In this document: positions 6,392 to 14,019 of the stretch, piece after piece | How the letters are laid out: each line of letters begins with the position of its first letter | Position numbering within the stretch: the first letter of the stretch is position 1 | Made by a program: the position numbers and the translations under genes | Notes under the pieces: generated by a model | The model's database searches: none | What the model saw: the letters and a program-made list of their open reading frames with translations, nothing else | Told to the model about the DNA's origin: nothing | Source of the DNA: JAJYTL01 sp046705265 | GTDB taxonomy: Bacteria > Pseudomonadota > Alphaproteobacteria > Ferrovibrionales > Ferrovibrionaceae | Direction: 5' to 3' | DNA length: 27,520 nt | Assembly: GCA_046705265.1 (NCBI GenBank) | Contig: JBJKQL010000110.1 | Location: 1-27,520, forward strand

Positions 6392-9046
6392 TCAGGCGGC
6401 GCGGGTCCTGTCGCGCAAAGCAGCCTCGACAGCCTCGAGCGCTGCGGCAGCACTTGCCGCGTCTGGTCCCCCCGCCTGGGCAAATTCAGGCCGCCCACCG
6501 CCGCCCTTGCCACCGAGCCGGGCCGCACCGGCCCGCACCAGATCGACGGCGCTAAAACGTTCCGTTAGATTGTCGGTGACGCCGACGACGAGCGCCGCCT
6601 TGCCCTCGTTCACGGCGACCAAGGCGACGACCCCGGAGCCGATTTCCTGCTTCAAGCCATCGACCATGGCGCGGAGGTCCTTAGGCGGCACACCGTCGAG
6701 TTTCTGCGCCGCGTAGCGAATGCCGCCAATATCGCGCATCTTCGCGCCATTGCCGGCACTCTTGCTGCGCCGCGCTTCGCTCAACTGGCGCTCGAGTTTG
6801 CGACGTTCTTCGACCAGAAGTGCGACGCGGGCCGGAACCTCTTCAAGCGGCGACTTAAGCACAGCAGCGGCGGCACGGAGATGCCGTTCTTCCTGGCTGA
6901 GATGGGTTTCGGCCGCTTCACCGGTCAGCGCTTCGATACGGCGCACACCAGCGGCGACCCCAGACTCGCCAGTGATCTTGAACAGCCCGATATCGCCCGT
7001 GCGGCGCACATGTGTGCCGCCACAAAGCTCGATCGAATATGGGCTCTCGGCGGATGCGCTTTCCGCACCCATGGCGACAACCCGGACCTCCTCGCCGTAT
7101 TTTTCGCCAAACAGCGCAAGCGCTCCGGCGCTGATCGCCTCGGCCGGCGTCATCAGCCGTGTGGTAACGTCGGTATTGCGGCGGACAACCCGATTGACGT
7201 CCGCCTCGATCGTCGCAATTTCTTCTTCCGTAAGCGGCTTCGGGTGCGAAAAATCGAAACGAAGCCGCTCCGGCGCGACGAGCGAGCCCTTCTGTGTCAC
7301 GTGCGATCCGAAGGCGCGCCGGAGCGCCGCATGCAGAAGGTGGGTTGCCGAATGATTGGCGCGAAGCCGTATCCGTCTGTCGCCGTCGATCTCAAGCTCG
7401 ACCGCCTCGCCGACCGCGATCCGGCCCTTCGCGACCACTCCCTGATGGACAAAAAGATCGCCGAGCTTCTTGACCGTATCCCGAACGTCTACCACTGCGC
7501 CGCCCCCGCCTCTAATGGTGCCGGTATCGCCCATCTGGCCCCCAGACTCGCCATAGAACGGAGTCTGATTCAGGATGACGCTGACTTCTGATCCGGCCTC
7601 GGCCTGCGTCACACGCTCGCCGGCGATCACGATGGCTTGAATCTCTGCGGCGGCGCGGCCCGAGTCGTAACCGAGGAATTCTGTGGCGCCGACGTCCTGG
7701 CGAATTTCGAACCACACGGTTTCCGTCGCCGCTTCGCCCGAGCCTGCCCAGGCCCTGCGAGCGTCCGCTCGCTGGCGCGCCATCGATGTGTTGAAACCCT
7801 CGAAATCAATATCGTGGCCCCGACCGCGAAGGGCGTCCTGAGTGAGGTCGATGGGGAAGCCGTACGTATCGTAAAGCCGGAACGCGATCTCGCCGGGAAG
7901 CGGTGTGCCCTTGCCAAGTTTCGCCACTTCCTCGTCCAGGATCTTGAGGCCGCGCGCGAGCGTTTGGTGAAAGCGGGTTTCCTCGAGGTGAATGGTTTCA
8001 GTGATGAGTTCTTTCGCGCGCACGAGTTCGGGAAAGGCGTGCCCCATGTCGTCGGTCAAATCGGGCACGAGGCGATAAAGAATCGGCTCCTCGCAGCCGA
8101 TGAGATGGGCATGGCGCATGGCGCGGCGCATGATGCGGCGCAAGACGTATCCGCGGCCATCGTTCGAAGGCAAGACGCCGTCGGCGACAAGGAAGCCCAT
8201 GGCGCGCAAATGATCGGCGATAACTCGGTGCGAGATCCGGGCCGGTCCATCGGGGTCGGTCCGGGTCGCCTCCGCCGACGCTTCGATCAGATTGCGCAGA
8301 AGGTCGGTGTCGTAATTGTCATGCTTGTCTTGGAGGACCGCCGTGATGCGCTCAAGCCCCATGCCGGTGTCGATGGAAGGTCTGGGCAGCGGAACGCGCT
8401 CGGATTGTGAGCGTTGGTCGTATTGCATGAAGACCAGGTTCCAAATCTCGACATAACGGTCGCCATCCGCCTCTGGTGATCCCGGCGGTCCGCCGGCAAG
8501 CGCGGGTCCGTGGTCATAGAAGATCTCGGAGCAGGGGCCGCAGGGTCCGGTGTCGCCCATGGCCCAGAAGTTGTCGCTGGTTGCGATGCGGACGATGCGC
8601 GATTCCGGTAATCCGGAAATCCGCCGCCATAGGCCAAAAGCCTCGTCGTCATCGTGGTAGACCGTGATCCAGAGCCGATCCGGCGCGAGGCCGAATTCCT
8701 TGGCGACAAGGCCCCAGGCAAGTTCGATCGCGCGCTCCTTGAAATAATCGCCAAAGGAAAAGTTGCCCAGCATTTCGAAAAAGGTGTGGTGCCGGGCGGT
8801 ATAACCGACGTTATCGAGATCGTTATGCTTGCCGCCGGCGCGAAGGCACTTTTGGCTGGTCGTAGCCTGGGTATAGGGCCGTACCTCAGCTCCCGTAAAG
8901 ACATTCTTGAACTGCACCATGCCGGCATTGGTGAAGAGCAGCGTCGGGTCGTTGCGCGGCACAAGCGGGCTTGAAGGAAGCGCAGTGTGGCCGCGCTCCG
9001 CGAAATAATCGAGAAAGGCTTTGCGAATATCGTCGCCGGTCTGCAT
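6392..9046 (-). CDS. alaS: Alanine--tRNA ligase
   Basis: This 884-residue class II aminoacyl-tRNA synthetase charges tRNA-Ala (E. coli AlaRS is 876). The catalytic domain holds SSPLVPRNDPTLLFTNAGM (about residues 24-42) and TARHHTFFEMLGNFSFGDYF (about 79-98). The editing domain has the zinc motif HSATHLLH near residue 565 and CGGTH near 670, so mischarged Ser/Gly-tRNA should be cleared. A DHHA1-type C-terminal domain ends with the glycine-rich GGKGGGGRPEFAQAGG. The ATG at 9046 begins MQTGDDIRKAFLDYF and has GGAG 5 nt upstream. An upstream in-frame start would add 21 unrelated residues. A weak promoter, TGGACG-N17-TAAATA on the minus strand, lies about 80-110 nt upstream. Confidence 0.98.
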   Translation of the reverse strand: MQTGDDIRKAFLDYFAERGHTALPSSPLVPRNDPTLLFTNAGMVQFKNVFTGAEVRPYTQATTSQKCLRAGGKHNDLDNVGYTARHHTFFEMLGNFSFGDYFKERAIELAWGLVAKEFGLAPDRLWITVYHDDDEAFGLWRRISGLPESRIVRIATSDNFWAMGDTGPCGPCSEIFYDHGPALAGGPPGSPEADGDRYVEIWNLVFMQYDQRSQSERVPLPRPSIDTGMGLERITAVLQDKHDNYDTDLLRNLIEASAEATRTDPDGPARISHRVIADHLRAMGFLVADGVLPSNDGRGYVLRRIMRRAMRHAHLIGCEEPILYRLVPDLTDDMGHAFPELVRAKELITETIHLEETRFHQTLARGLKILDEEVAKLGKGTPLPGEIAFRLYDTYGFPIDLTQDALRGRGHDIDFEGFNTSMARQRADARRAWAGSGEAATETVWFEIRQDVGATEFLGYDSGRAAAEIQAIVIAGERVTQAEAGSEVSVILNQTPFYGESGGQMGDTGTIRGGGGAVVDVRDTVKKLGDLFVHQGVVAKGRIAVGEAVELEIDGDRRIRLRANHSATHLLHAALRRAFGSHVTQKGSLVAPERLRFDFSHPKPLTEEEIATIEADVNRVVRRNTDVTTRLMTPAEAISAGALALFGEKYGEEVRVVAMGAESASAESPYSIELCGGTHVRRTGDIGLFKITGESGVAAGVRRIEALTGEAAETHLSQEERHLRAAAAVLKSPLEEVPARVALLVEERRKLERQLSEARRSKSAGNGAKMRDIGGIRYAAQKLDGVPPKDLRAMVDGLKQEIGSGVVALVAVNEGKAALVVGVTDNLTERFSAVDLVRAGAARLGGKGGGGRPEFAQAGGPDAASAAAALEAVEAALRDRTRAA

Positions 9047-9179
9047 CGTTTCTCCGTGTCGGTCAGGCCACGCGCCGCCGCCAGCGCGTGTTCCGGCCAA
9101 GAGACTCAAACGATCCGCTATTTAGCGTTTTACCGATCCTGCGTCCAGCACCCGCAAGGCTGTGTCCGGGACGGCGGCG

Positions 9180-9920
9180 TCAGAATTTCTCGATCCAGGG
9201 CCTCAGGTCGATCTCGTGGGTCCAGGCGTTTCTCGGTTGCAAGTGGAGTTGCCAATAGGCTTCTGCGATCGCCTCGGGGGCAAGGAAGGCGTCTGCGGGT
9301 CGGCCCTTGAACCGTTCTGGATAGGTGGCGCGGCCGCGTGCGGTGTCGATGCCGCCGTCGATCACGACATGGGCGACGTGGAGTCCAATTGGTTGCAGCT
9401 CCCGCGCCATGCTCTGGGCCAGCGCGCGAAGGGCGAACTTGCCGCTTGCGAAAGCGGCAAAATGTGCGCCGCCGCGAAGTGATGCGGTGGCGCCGGTAAA
9501 CAAGAGGGTGCCCTCGCCACGCGGTACCATCCGCCGCGCCGCCTCGCGGCCGAACAGAAAGCCTCCAAAACAGCAGACCTCCCAAGCGCTTCGGTACTGG
9601 TCGGCGGTGAGGTCGAGGATACTGGCTCGGGGAAAGCCCGCGGCGTTGTAAACGGCGATCCGGATCGGGCCGAGGTCGGCTTCGGTTCGGTCGAGAAACT
9701 GGCCGATTGCATCTTCGTCTCGCGCATCGACGCCGCAGGCAAGGACCGTGTGACCAGCGGTGCGGAGGGGGGCTGCGATCTTTTCAACTTCCGCCTCGCG
9801 CCGCGCCGCTGCAGCGACGGCAAGACCACCCGCGGCGAAGCGCCGGACGAGCGCGGCACCGAGTCCTGCGCCGACGCCGAGCACAACGGCACTCCCGTTC
9901 CGTGTCTGTTGCGAAGCCAT
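9180..9920 (-). CDS. SDR-family protein lacking the catalytic tyrosine
   Basis: This is a 246-residue Rossmann-fold protein of the short-chain dehydrogenase/reductase superfamily. The nucleotide-binding loop is GVGAGLGAAL (residues 15-24) instead of TGxxxGxG, and the structural motif is YNAAG (91-95) in place of NNAG. At the active site the usual YxxxK is FASGK, with Phe157 and Lys161. The position expected for the catalytic Ser, 13 residues before, is Ala144. Canonical dehydrogenase chemistry is therefore doubtful. I recall that a bacterial SDR subgroup shares this FAAFAS(A/G)KFALRALAQSMAREL pattern, so this is probably a lineage trait and not damage. The ATG at 9920 is preferred over the TTG at 9923. 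No clear Shine-Dalgarno is present. It is divergent from the amidase gene. The substrate is unknown. Confidence 0.85.
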   Translation of the reverse strand: MASQQTRNGSAVVLGVGAGLGAALVRRFAAGGLAVAAAARREAEVEKIAAPLRTAGHTVLACGVDARDEDAIGQFLDRTEADLGPIRIAVYNAAGFPRASILDLTADQYRSAWEVCCFGGFLFGREAARRMVPRGEGTLLFTGATASLRGGAHFAAFASGKFALRALAQSMARELQPIGLHVAHVVIDGGIDTARGRATYPERFKGRPADAFLAPEAIAEAYWQLHLQPRNAWTHEIDLRPWIEKF

Positions 9921-9928
9921 CAAGCGAG

Positions 9929-9956
9929 CTTAGATGAAAGTCGAGGCACGTGCCAG
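9929..9956 (-). promoter_or_regulatory. Promoter-like sequence with palindrome before the SDR gene
   Basis: On the minus strand CTGGCA (9956-9951) and TCTAAG (9934-9929) are separated by 16 nt. The perfect palindrome GGCACGTGCC (9945-9954) overlaps the -35. If used, transcription would start almost at the start codon, giving a nearly leaderless mRNA. That would agree with the missing Shine-Dalgarno. Confidence 0.3.
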
Positions 9957-9972
9957 CACCGCCCGTCGGCGG

Positions 9973-10001
9973 TCGCAATCCCACCCGCGCCGGGCTATAG
10001 T
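9973..10001 (+). promoter_or_regulatory. Promoter-like sequence for the amidase gene
   Basis: TATAGT (9996-10001) is a good -10 (5 of 6). TCGCAA (9973-9978) lies 17 nt upstream as a poor -35. The predicted leader is about 30 nt to the ATG at 10038. Confidence 0.35.
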
Positions 10002-10037
10002 CTTGGATGCGAAAGAAATTTCAGGGACCCGTTTGTG

Positions 10038-11489
10038 ATGACCGATGATCTCGCCTTGACCGCCGCCAGTGAACTCCTTGCCCTCTACCGGGCAAAACAG
10101 GTCTCGCCGGTCACGGTGGTCCAGGCCTGTCTTAAGCGCATTGCGATTGGGAATAGCCTCGTCAATGCCTACTGCTTGGTGGATGAATCCGGCGCCCTGA
10201 AGGCGGCCCGTGAATCCGAGATGCGGTGGGCCAAAGGGGCGCCTCGCGGCCTGCTCGATGGTGTGCCGGTCTCGATCAAGGACCTGATCCTAACCCAAAG
10301 TTGGCCCACGCTGCGCGGCTCGAAGACGATTGACGCTGACCAGCCTTGGAACGATGACGCGCCGGTGACGGCAAGACTCAAGGAACAAGGTGCCATCATC
10401 CTCGGTAAGACCGCAACGCCGGAATTTGGCTGGAAAGGTGTCACCGACAGCCCCTTAACGGGGATCACCCGCAATCCCTTCGATCTGACGAAGACGGCCG
10501 GTGGCTCTTCGGGGGGCGCTGCCGCCGCGGTTGCTTGCGGCATGGGGCCGCTTGCGATCGGGACCGATGGCGGCGGGTCGATCCGTATTCCGGCGGGCTT
10601 CAGCGGCATTTTCGGCCTGAAGCCGAGCTATGGCCGCGTGCCGGCCTGGCCGCCGAGCATTTTCGGCACGCTCGCCCATACTGGCCCGATGACCCGCACC
10701 GTGACCGACGCGGCGCTTCTCCTGAACGTGCTTTCCGTGCCCGACTGGCGCGATTGGTCCGCCCTGCCGGCGGAAAACCGAGACTTCATAGCTGGTCTGG
10801 AGGATGGCGTCGCCGGGTTAAGGATTGCCTTTAGCATGAAAGGTCATGGCGTCCCGGTCGATATGGAGGTCGCGGCCCTCGTGCGTGCCGCAGCCGAGGC
10901 GCTCGCTGATCTTGGCGCCGAGGTGGAAGAGGTCGATCCTGACATAGAAGACGCGTTCGCGATCTTCCGCACCCATTGGTGGGCTGGCGCGCGACAGGTG
11001 GTGCGGTCAGTCCCAGAAGAGAAGCGTTCATTGATCGATCGCCTGTTGCGCTGCATGGCCGAAGCCGCTGCGGCGATTTCCATTGATGATTATTTCAAAG
11101 CCACGCAGGCACGCGGCGTGTTCGGCGCTCGGCTCAAGAAGTTCGGTGCCGATTATCCGATTCTCGTTACGCCGACCTTGCCGATTCCCGCTTTCACCGC
11201 CGGTCTGATCGCGCCCGAGGAGTTGGGTGAGCCGGAAGCGTCATGGCCGATCTGGACACCCTTCACCTATCCCTTCAACCTGAGTCAGCAACCGGCGGCG
11301 AGCGTACCCTGCGGCTTGACCAGGGCCGGTCTGCCGGTCGGGCTCCAGATCGTCGGTCCGATGTGCGGCGATGCCCTTGTGTTGCGCGTTGCCAGGGCCT
11401 TCGAGAAGACGCGACCCTGGGCCGAGAGCTACAAGCGGATACCGGGCATTCTTCACGCCGCGGCCAAAGCGTCGAGCGCGACGGCCTGA
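10038..11489 (+). CDS. Amidase-signature family hydrolase
   Basis: This 483-residue enzyme has the Ser-cisSer-Lys triad of the amidase signature family, which includes GatA, FAAH and bacterial amidases. The triad is Lys81 in SIKDL, Ser157 in GGSSGG and the nucleophile Ser181 in GTDGGGSIRIPAGF. The spacing (76 and 24 residues) closely matches FAAH. The motif TATPEFGWKGVTDSPLTG precedes the signature. It hydrolyses amide or ester bonds, with the substrate unknown. It is not GatA in context, since no gatB or gatC is adjacent. The start at 10038 (MTDDLALTAASELL) begins at the conserved first helix. A frame open from 9750 covers the opposite-strand SDR and is not coding. AGGG (10023-10026) is a distant Shine-Dalgarno. 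Confidence 0.92.
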   Translation: MTDDLALTAASELLALYRAKQVSPVTVVQACLKRIAIGNSLVNAYCLVDESGALKAARESEMRWAKGAPRGLLDGVPVSIKDLILTQSWPTLRGSKTIDADQPWNDDAPVTARLKEQGAIILGKTATPEFGWKGVTDSPLTGITRNPFDLTKTAGGSSGGAAAAVACGMGPLAIGTDGGGSIRIPAGFSGIFGLKPSYGRVPAWPPSIFGTLAHTGPMTRTVTDAALLLNVLSVPDWRDWSALPAENRDFIAGLEDGVAGLRIAFSMKGHGVPVDMEVAALVRAAAEALADLGAEVEEVDPDIEDAFAIFRTHWWAGARQVVRSVPEEKRSLIDRLLRCMAEAAAAISIDDYFKATQARGVFGARLKKFGADYPILVTPTLPIPAFTAGLIAPEELGEPEASWPIWTPFTYPFNLSQQPAASVPCGLTRAGLPVGLQIVGPMCGDALVLRVARAFEKTRPWAESYKRIPGILHAAAKASSATA

Positions 11490-11565
11490 TCCGGCCAATA
11501 GCGGAAGCGGTTGGGGGACCGGGGGCAGGAAGGTGCATCTGGCGGGCATCGTCAGCCGCTTCAAT

Positions 11566-11599
11566 GAAAAAGGGCTCCAGGATTGTTCCAGAAGCCCTT
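11566..11599 (-). terminator. Intrinsic terminator of tRNA-Asn
   Basis: On the minus strand AAGGGCTTC pairs with GGAGCCCTT (9 bp with one G-U). The inner GGA/TCC adds three more pairs around an ACAA loop. The stem is followed by a run of five T residues. It begins 10 nt after the tRNA 3' end. On the plus strand the T-tract is absent, so it serves the tRNA and not the amidase gene. Confidence 0.75.
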
Positions 11600-11608
11600 G
11601 TTCTGATT

Positions 11609-11684
11609 TGGCTCCCCGGGCCGGACTCGAACCAGCGACGCGGTGGTTAACAGCCACCTGCTCTACCACCTGAGCTACCGGGGA
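11609..11684 (-). tRNA. tRNA-Asn (anticodon GTT)
   Basis: This 76-nt tRNA carries its own CCA. The 7-bp acceptor stem is TCCCCGG/CCGGGGA. The D-arm is GCTC...GAGC. The anticodon stem GGTGG/CCACC encloses the loop CTGTTAA, so the anticodon is GTT (minus strand, 11651-11649). The T-arm is GCTGG-TTCGAGT-CCGGC, followed by discriminator G and CCA (11611-11609). All arms pair well. A TATAAC -10 box lies upstream and a strong terminator downstream, so it is a single-gene transcription unit. Confidence 0.97.
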
Positions 11685-11709
11685 TCAGGGGTGTCTTTGA
11701 AGGAGCCGG

Positions 11710-11715
11710 GTTATA
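11710..11715 (-). promoter_or_regulatory. -10 box of the tRNA-Asn promoter
   Basis: TATAAC on the minus strand lies about 26 nt before the tRNA 5' end, fitting a leader of roughly 19 nt. The DNA between them is G+C-rich. The -35 position holds only a poor match. Confidence 0.45.
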
Positions 11716-12032
11716 GCAGAGCCGGACGGCCGGCGCCAGCCCCCCGGGTGGGGTTTCAGGCCTTCTGTGCGGGATTGCCTTGACTCTCGCCGTATTGCGA
11801 GCGCGGCCGCCAGCACGTTGCCGGCGTGACCAGCTAAGGTTTGCGGTCCGCCAAGACGCAGGCTATGGTAGCGGCCAATTTTCGGACGGTCGACGATCGA
11901 TAACGCGCGGCCGGCGGCGATGGGCGTGCCTCGCGCCTTGTGGAGCGGGGTGTGGGGCATCATCAAAGTGCAACAGGGCGAAGGCCGGCCGGAGTAATGG
12001 CGCGACCGTGAGAGGCGCAGGCGGAGTGATCA
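11716..12032. other. Intergenic DNA before the yfgM-bamB-der operon
   Basis: This 317-nt stretch contains no convincing gene. The frames open here are rich in Arg and Gly, lack a Shine-Dalgarno and match no family I know. A TTGACT (11780-11785) and a small inverted repeat, CTCGC-N6-GCGAG (11786-11801), are visible, but no matching -10 box is present. The GGAG at 12023-12026 is the ribosome-binding site of the next gene. The operon promoter presumably lies here but was not identified. Confidence 0.4.
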
Positions 12033-12683
12033 GTGGCCGACTTTATCCGTGAGATCGAAGAGGATATTCGCCGGGAGCGCCTGGAAAAGCTGTGGAATCG
12101 CTATGGCGCCTATATCATCGCCATCGGCGTTCTGGCAGTTGTTTTCGCCGGTGGCTGGACCGGATGGCAGCACTACCGCAGCCATCAGATTTCAGAAGAT
12201 AGCGTGCTGTACGCCAAGGCCGCGAGCGTGCAGCGCGCAGGCCATCCCGCCGCGGCCGCGGCCGCCTTTGCCAAGATCGCCGCCGAAGGCCATGGCGGCT
12301 ATCGAGTTTTGGCCGCGTTGCGCGCTGCGGGCGCCTATCTCGCCGCCGGCGATCGCAAAGCCGCGATCGCCACTTACAACCGGCTGTCTCGGGATTCTTC
12401 GACCGCTCCCCGTTATCGCGACCTCGCCCGTTATCTCTCGGTGCTGAACCGTGCCAACAGTGGCAAACCCAAGGCGCTCGAGGCTGAGCTTCGGCCGCTT
12501 CTTCAGCTTGGCGACCCCTGGCGTTATTCCGCTCGCGAGCTGATGGCCGTGCTGGAGTTGAGAGCCGGCGACAAGAAGGCGGCGGCGAACGATTTCGGCG
12601 CTCTCGCCAATGATCCTGAGACGCCGGTCGGCATCCGCGAGCGCGCCGCGATAATGCACGCTGCTTTGACCGAGGCGAAGTAA
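12033..12683 (+). CDS. YfgM-like TPR membrane protein
   Basis: This 216-residue protein has a conserved acidic/basic N-terminus (DFIREIEEDIRRERLEKLW) and one membrane segment (about residues 26-45, YIIAIGVLAVVFAGGW). A periplasmic helical region with tetratricopeptide-like repeats follows (for example AAAAAFAKIAAEGHGGYRVL, and GDRKAAIATYNRLS). This is the TPR_21/YfgM layout. In E. coli YfgM is a SecYEG-associated chaperone partner of PpiD. The GTG at 12033 has GGAG 6 nt upstream. The gene order before bamB and der is the same as in E. coli, which supports the assignment. The stop is one base before the bamB start, so translation is probably coupled. Confidence 0.85.
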   Translation: MADFIREIEEDIRRERLEKLWNRYGAYIIAIGVLAVVFAGGWTGWQHYRSHQISEDSVLYAKAASVQRAGHPAAAAAAFAKIAAEGHGGYRVLAALRAAGAYLAAGDRKAAIATYNRLSRDSSTAPRYRDLARYLSVLNRANSGKPKALEAELRPLLQLGDPWRYSARELMAVLELRAGDKKAAANDFGALANDPETPVGIRERAAIMHAALTEAK

Positions 12684-12684
12684 G

Positions 12685-14019
12685 TTGCCGCGTCGGTGGC
12701 GTTCAGCGGCGGCCCTTTGCTTGGTCGCCGGTTTGATTTCCGGGTGCGGCCTGTTTCCGAGCTACTTCGGCACCTCGAACAAGGTGCCGTTGCCCGGCAA
12801 GCGCGTTCCTATACTCGCCAACGAGACCTCGCTTAAGCCTGATCCGAGCTTGGCCTCGATTCCGGTCCTGTTACCGGTACCTTACGTGAACCCAACTTGG
12901 CCTGAGACCGGGGGATATCCAAGCCACGCCATGTACCATTTGGCGCTCGGACCGGCACCCCACAAGGTCTGGAGAACATCGATCGGGGAGTCAGGCTACA
13001 GCAACACCGGCCTGTTCGCCGAGCCAGTGGTGGGCGGCGGTCGCGTCTATACGATGGATGCCTATTCCGATGTCGATGCCATCGACGCCAAATCGGGGCG
13101 GCATCTTTGGCGTGTCGATCTCAAACCTTCCCGCATGCAAAGCGGCACAGTCGGAGGCGGCCTAGCTTATAATTACGGAATTCTTTATGTAACAACAGCT
13201 TACGGGCAAATATTCGCGCTTTCAGCGAAGACCGGAAAGATGCTTTGGCACTATACCGCAGGGGTTCCGTTCCGGACGGGGCCAACGGTGGATGGTGCCC
13301 GCGTCTTTGCCGTTACCAATGACAACGTGCTTTATGCTTTGTCAGCGAAAACCGGCGCAGTGCTGTGGAGCTACGTCGGCGTGCCGGAACCGGCGGTGAT
13401 GGTAGGTGGCGCCAGTCCTGCGGTAGCGGGGGGAATCGTTATTGCGGCGTTCTCCTCGGGCGATCTCATGGCGTTTCGGGCCGATGATGGCGGCGTTATG
13501 TGGACCACGCCTCTGGTCCGCCCGGAACGCTCGAGCGCCGTCGGTACGATTACCGATATCGATGGCGAACCTGTTATCGACCGCGGTCGTGTGTTCGCCA
13601 TCAGTCACGCCGGGGTCATGGCTTCAATCGATCTCCAGACCGGCGAACGTATCTGGGTCAAGGATATTTCGGGCATCCAGACTCCCTGGACTGCGGGCCA
13701 ATTTCTTTTTGTGGTAACGACAAAGGGAGATGTCCTTTGCATTTCCGCCAGTGATGGGCGCGTCAAATGGAACACCAAGCTCTCGCTGTATCAGCATCCC
13801 AAGGATAAATCGGGACTGATTGTATGGCATGGCCCTGTGCTCGCTGGGAACCGGCTGATTCTTTTTTCAAATTATGGCTATGCGGTCGTTCTTTCGCCTT
13901 ATTCTGGAGAATTGCTGGGCGAGATGAAGTTGCCTGGCGCGGCGTCTCTCCCTCCGGTGGTGGCAAATAAGACGCTTTACGTCCTAACCAACAACGCGAC
14001 GCTCATCGCTCTTCGGTGA
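12685..14019 (+). CDS. bamB: Outer membrane assembly lipoprotein BamB-like
   Basis: This 444-residue predicted outer-membrane lipoprotein has a basic n-region (PRRWR) and a hydrophobic core. The lipobox is ISGC, with Cys21 as the lipidated residue. The rest is a beta-propeller of PQQ-type repeats, for example GKMLWHYTAG, GAVLWSYVG, GERIWVKD and GRVKWNTK with the Trp-containing blade signature. BamB supports BamA in inserting beta-barrel proteins. Start is TTG at 12685, one base after the preceding stop. No later start would keep the signal peptide. It overlaps der by 4 nt. Some stretches (about 13160-13220 and 13855-13890) look more A+T-rich than their surroundings. Confidence 0.88.
   Translation: MPRRWRSAAALCLVAGLISGCGLFPSYFGTSNKVPLPGKRVPILANETSLKPDPSLASIPVLLPVPYVNPTWPETGGYPSHAMYHLALGPAPHKVWRTSIGESGYSNTGLFAEPVVGGGRVYTMDAYSDVDAIDAKSGRHLWRVDLKPSRMQSGTVGGGLAYNYGILYVTTAYGQIFALSAKTGKMLWHYTAGVPFRTGPTVDGARVFAVTNDNVLYALSAKTGAVLWSYVGVPEPAVMVGGASPAVAGGIVIAAFSSGDLMAFRADDGGVMWTTPLVRPERSSAVGTITDIDGEPVIDRGRVFAISHAGVMASIDLQTGERIWVKDISGIQTPWTAGQFLFVVTTKGDVLCISASDGRVKWNTKLSLYQHPKDKSGLIVWHGPVLAGNRLILFSNYGYAVVLSPYSGELLGEMKLPGAASLPPVVANKTLYVLTNNATLIALR

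Noticed and set aside
5551..6528. 325-codon frame on the minus strand overlapping the channel and alaS genes
   Set aside because: It is out of frame with two well-supported genes, and its Arg/His-rich composition and lack of motifs mark it as a shadow.
9116..9127. CGCTA-TT-TAGCG palindrome upstream of alaS
   Set aside because: The loop of two bases cannot form a good RNA hairpin. It may be part of the alaS promoter region but has no further support.
11685..12032. Possible small genes on either strand between tRNA-Asn and the TPR gene
   Set aside because: The frames lack ribosome-binding sites and known motifs and are rich in Arg/Gly. The tRNA promoter occupies part of the region.
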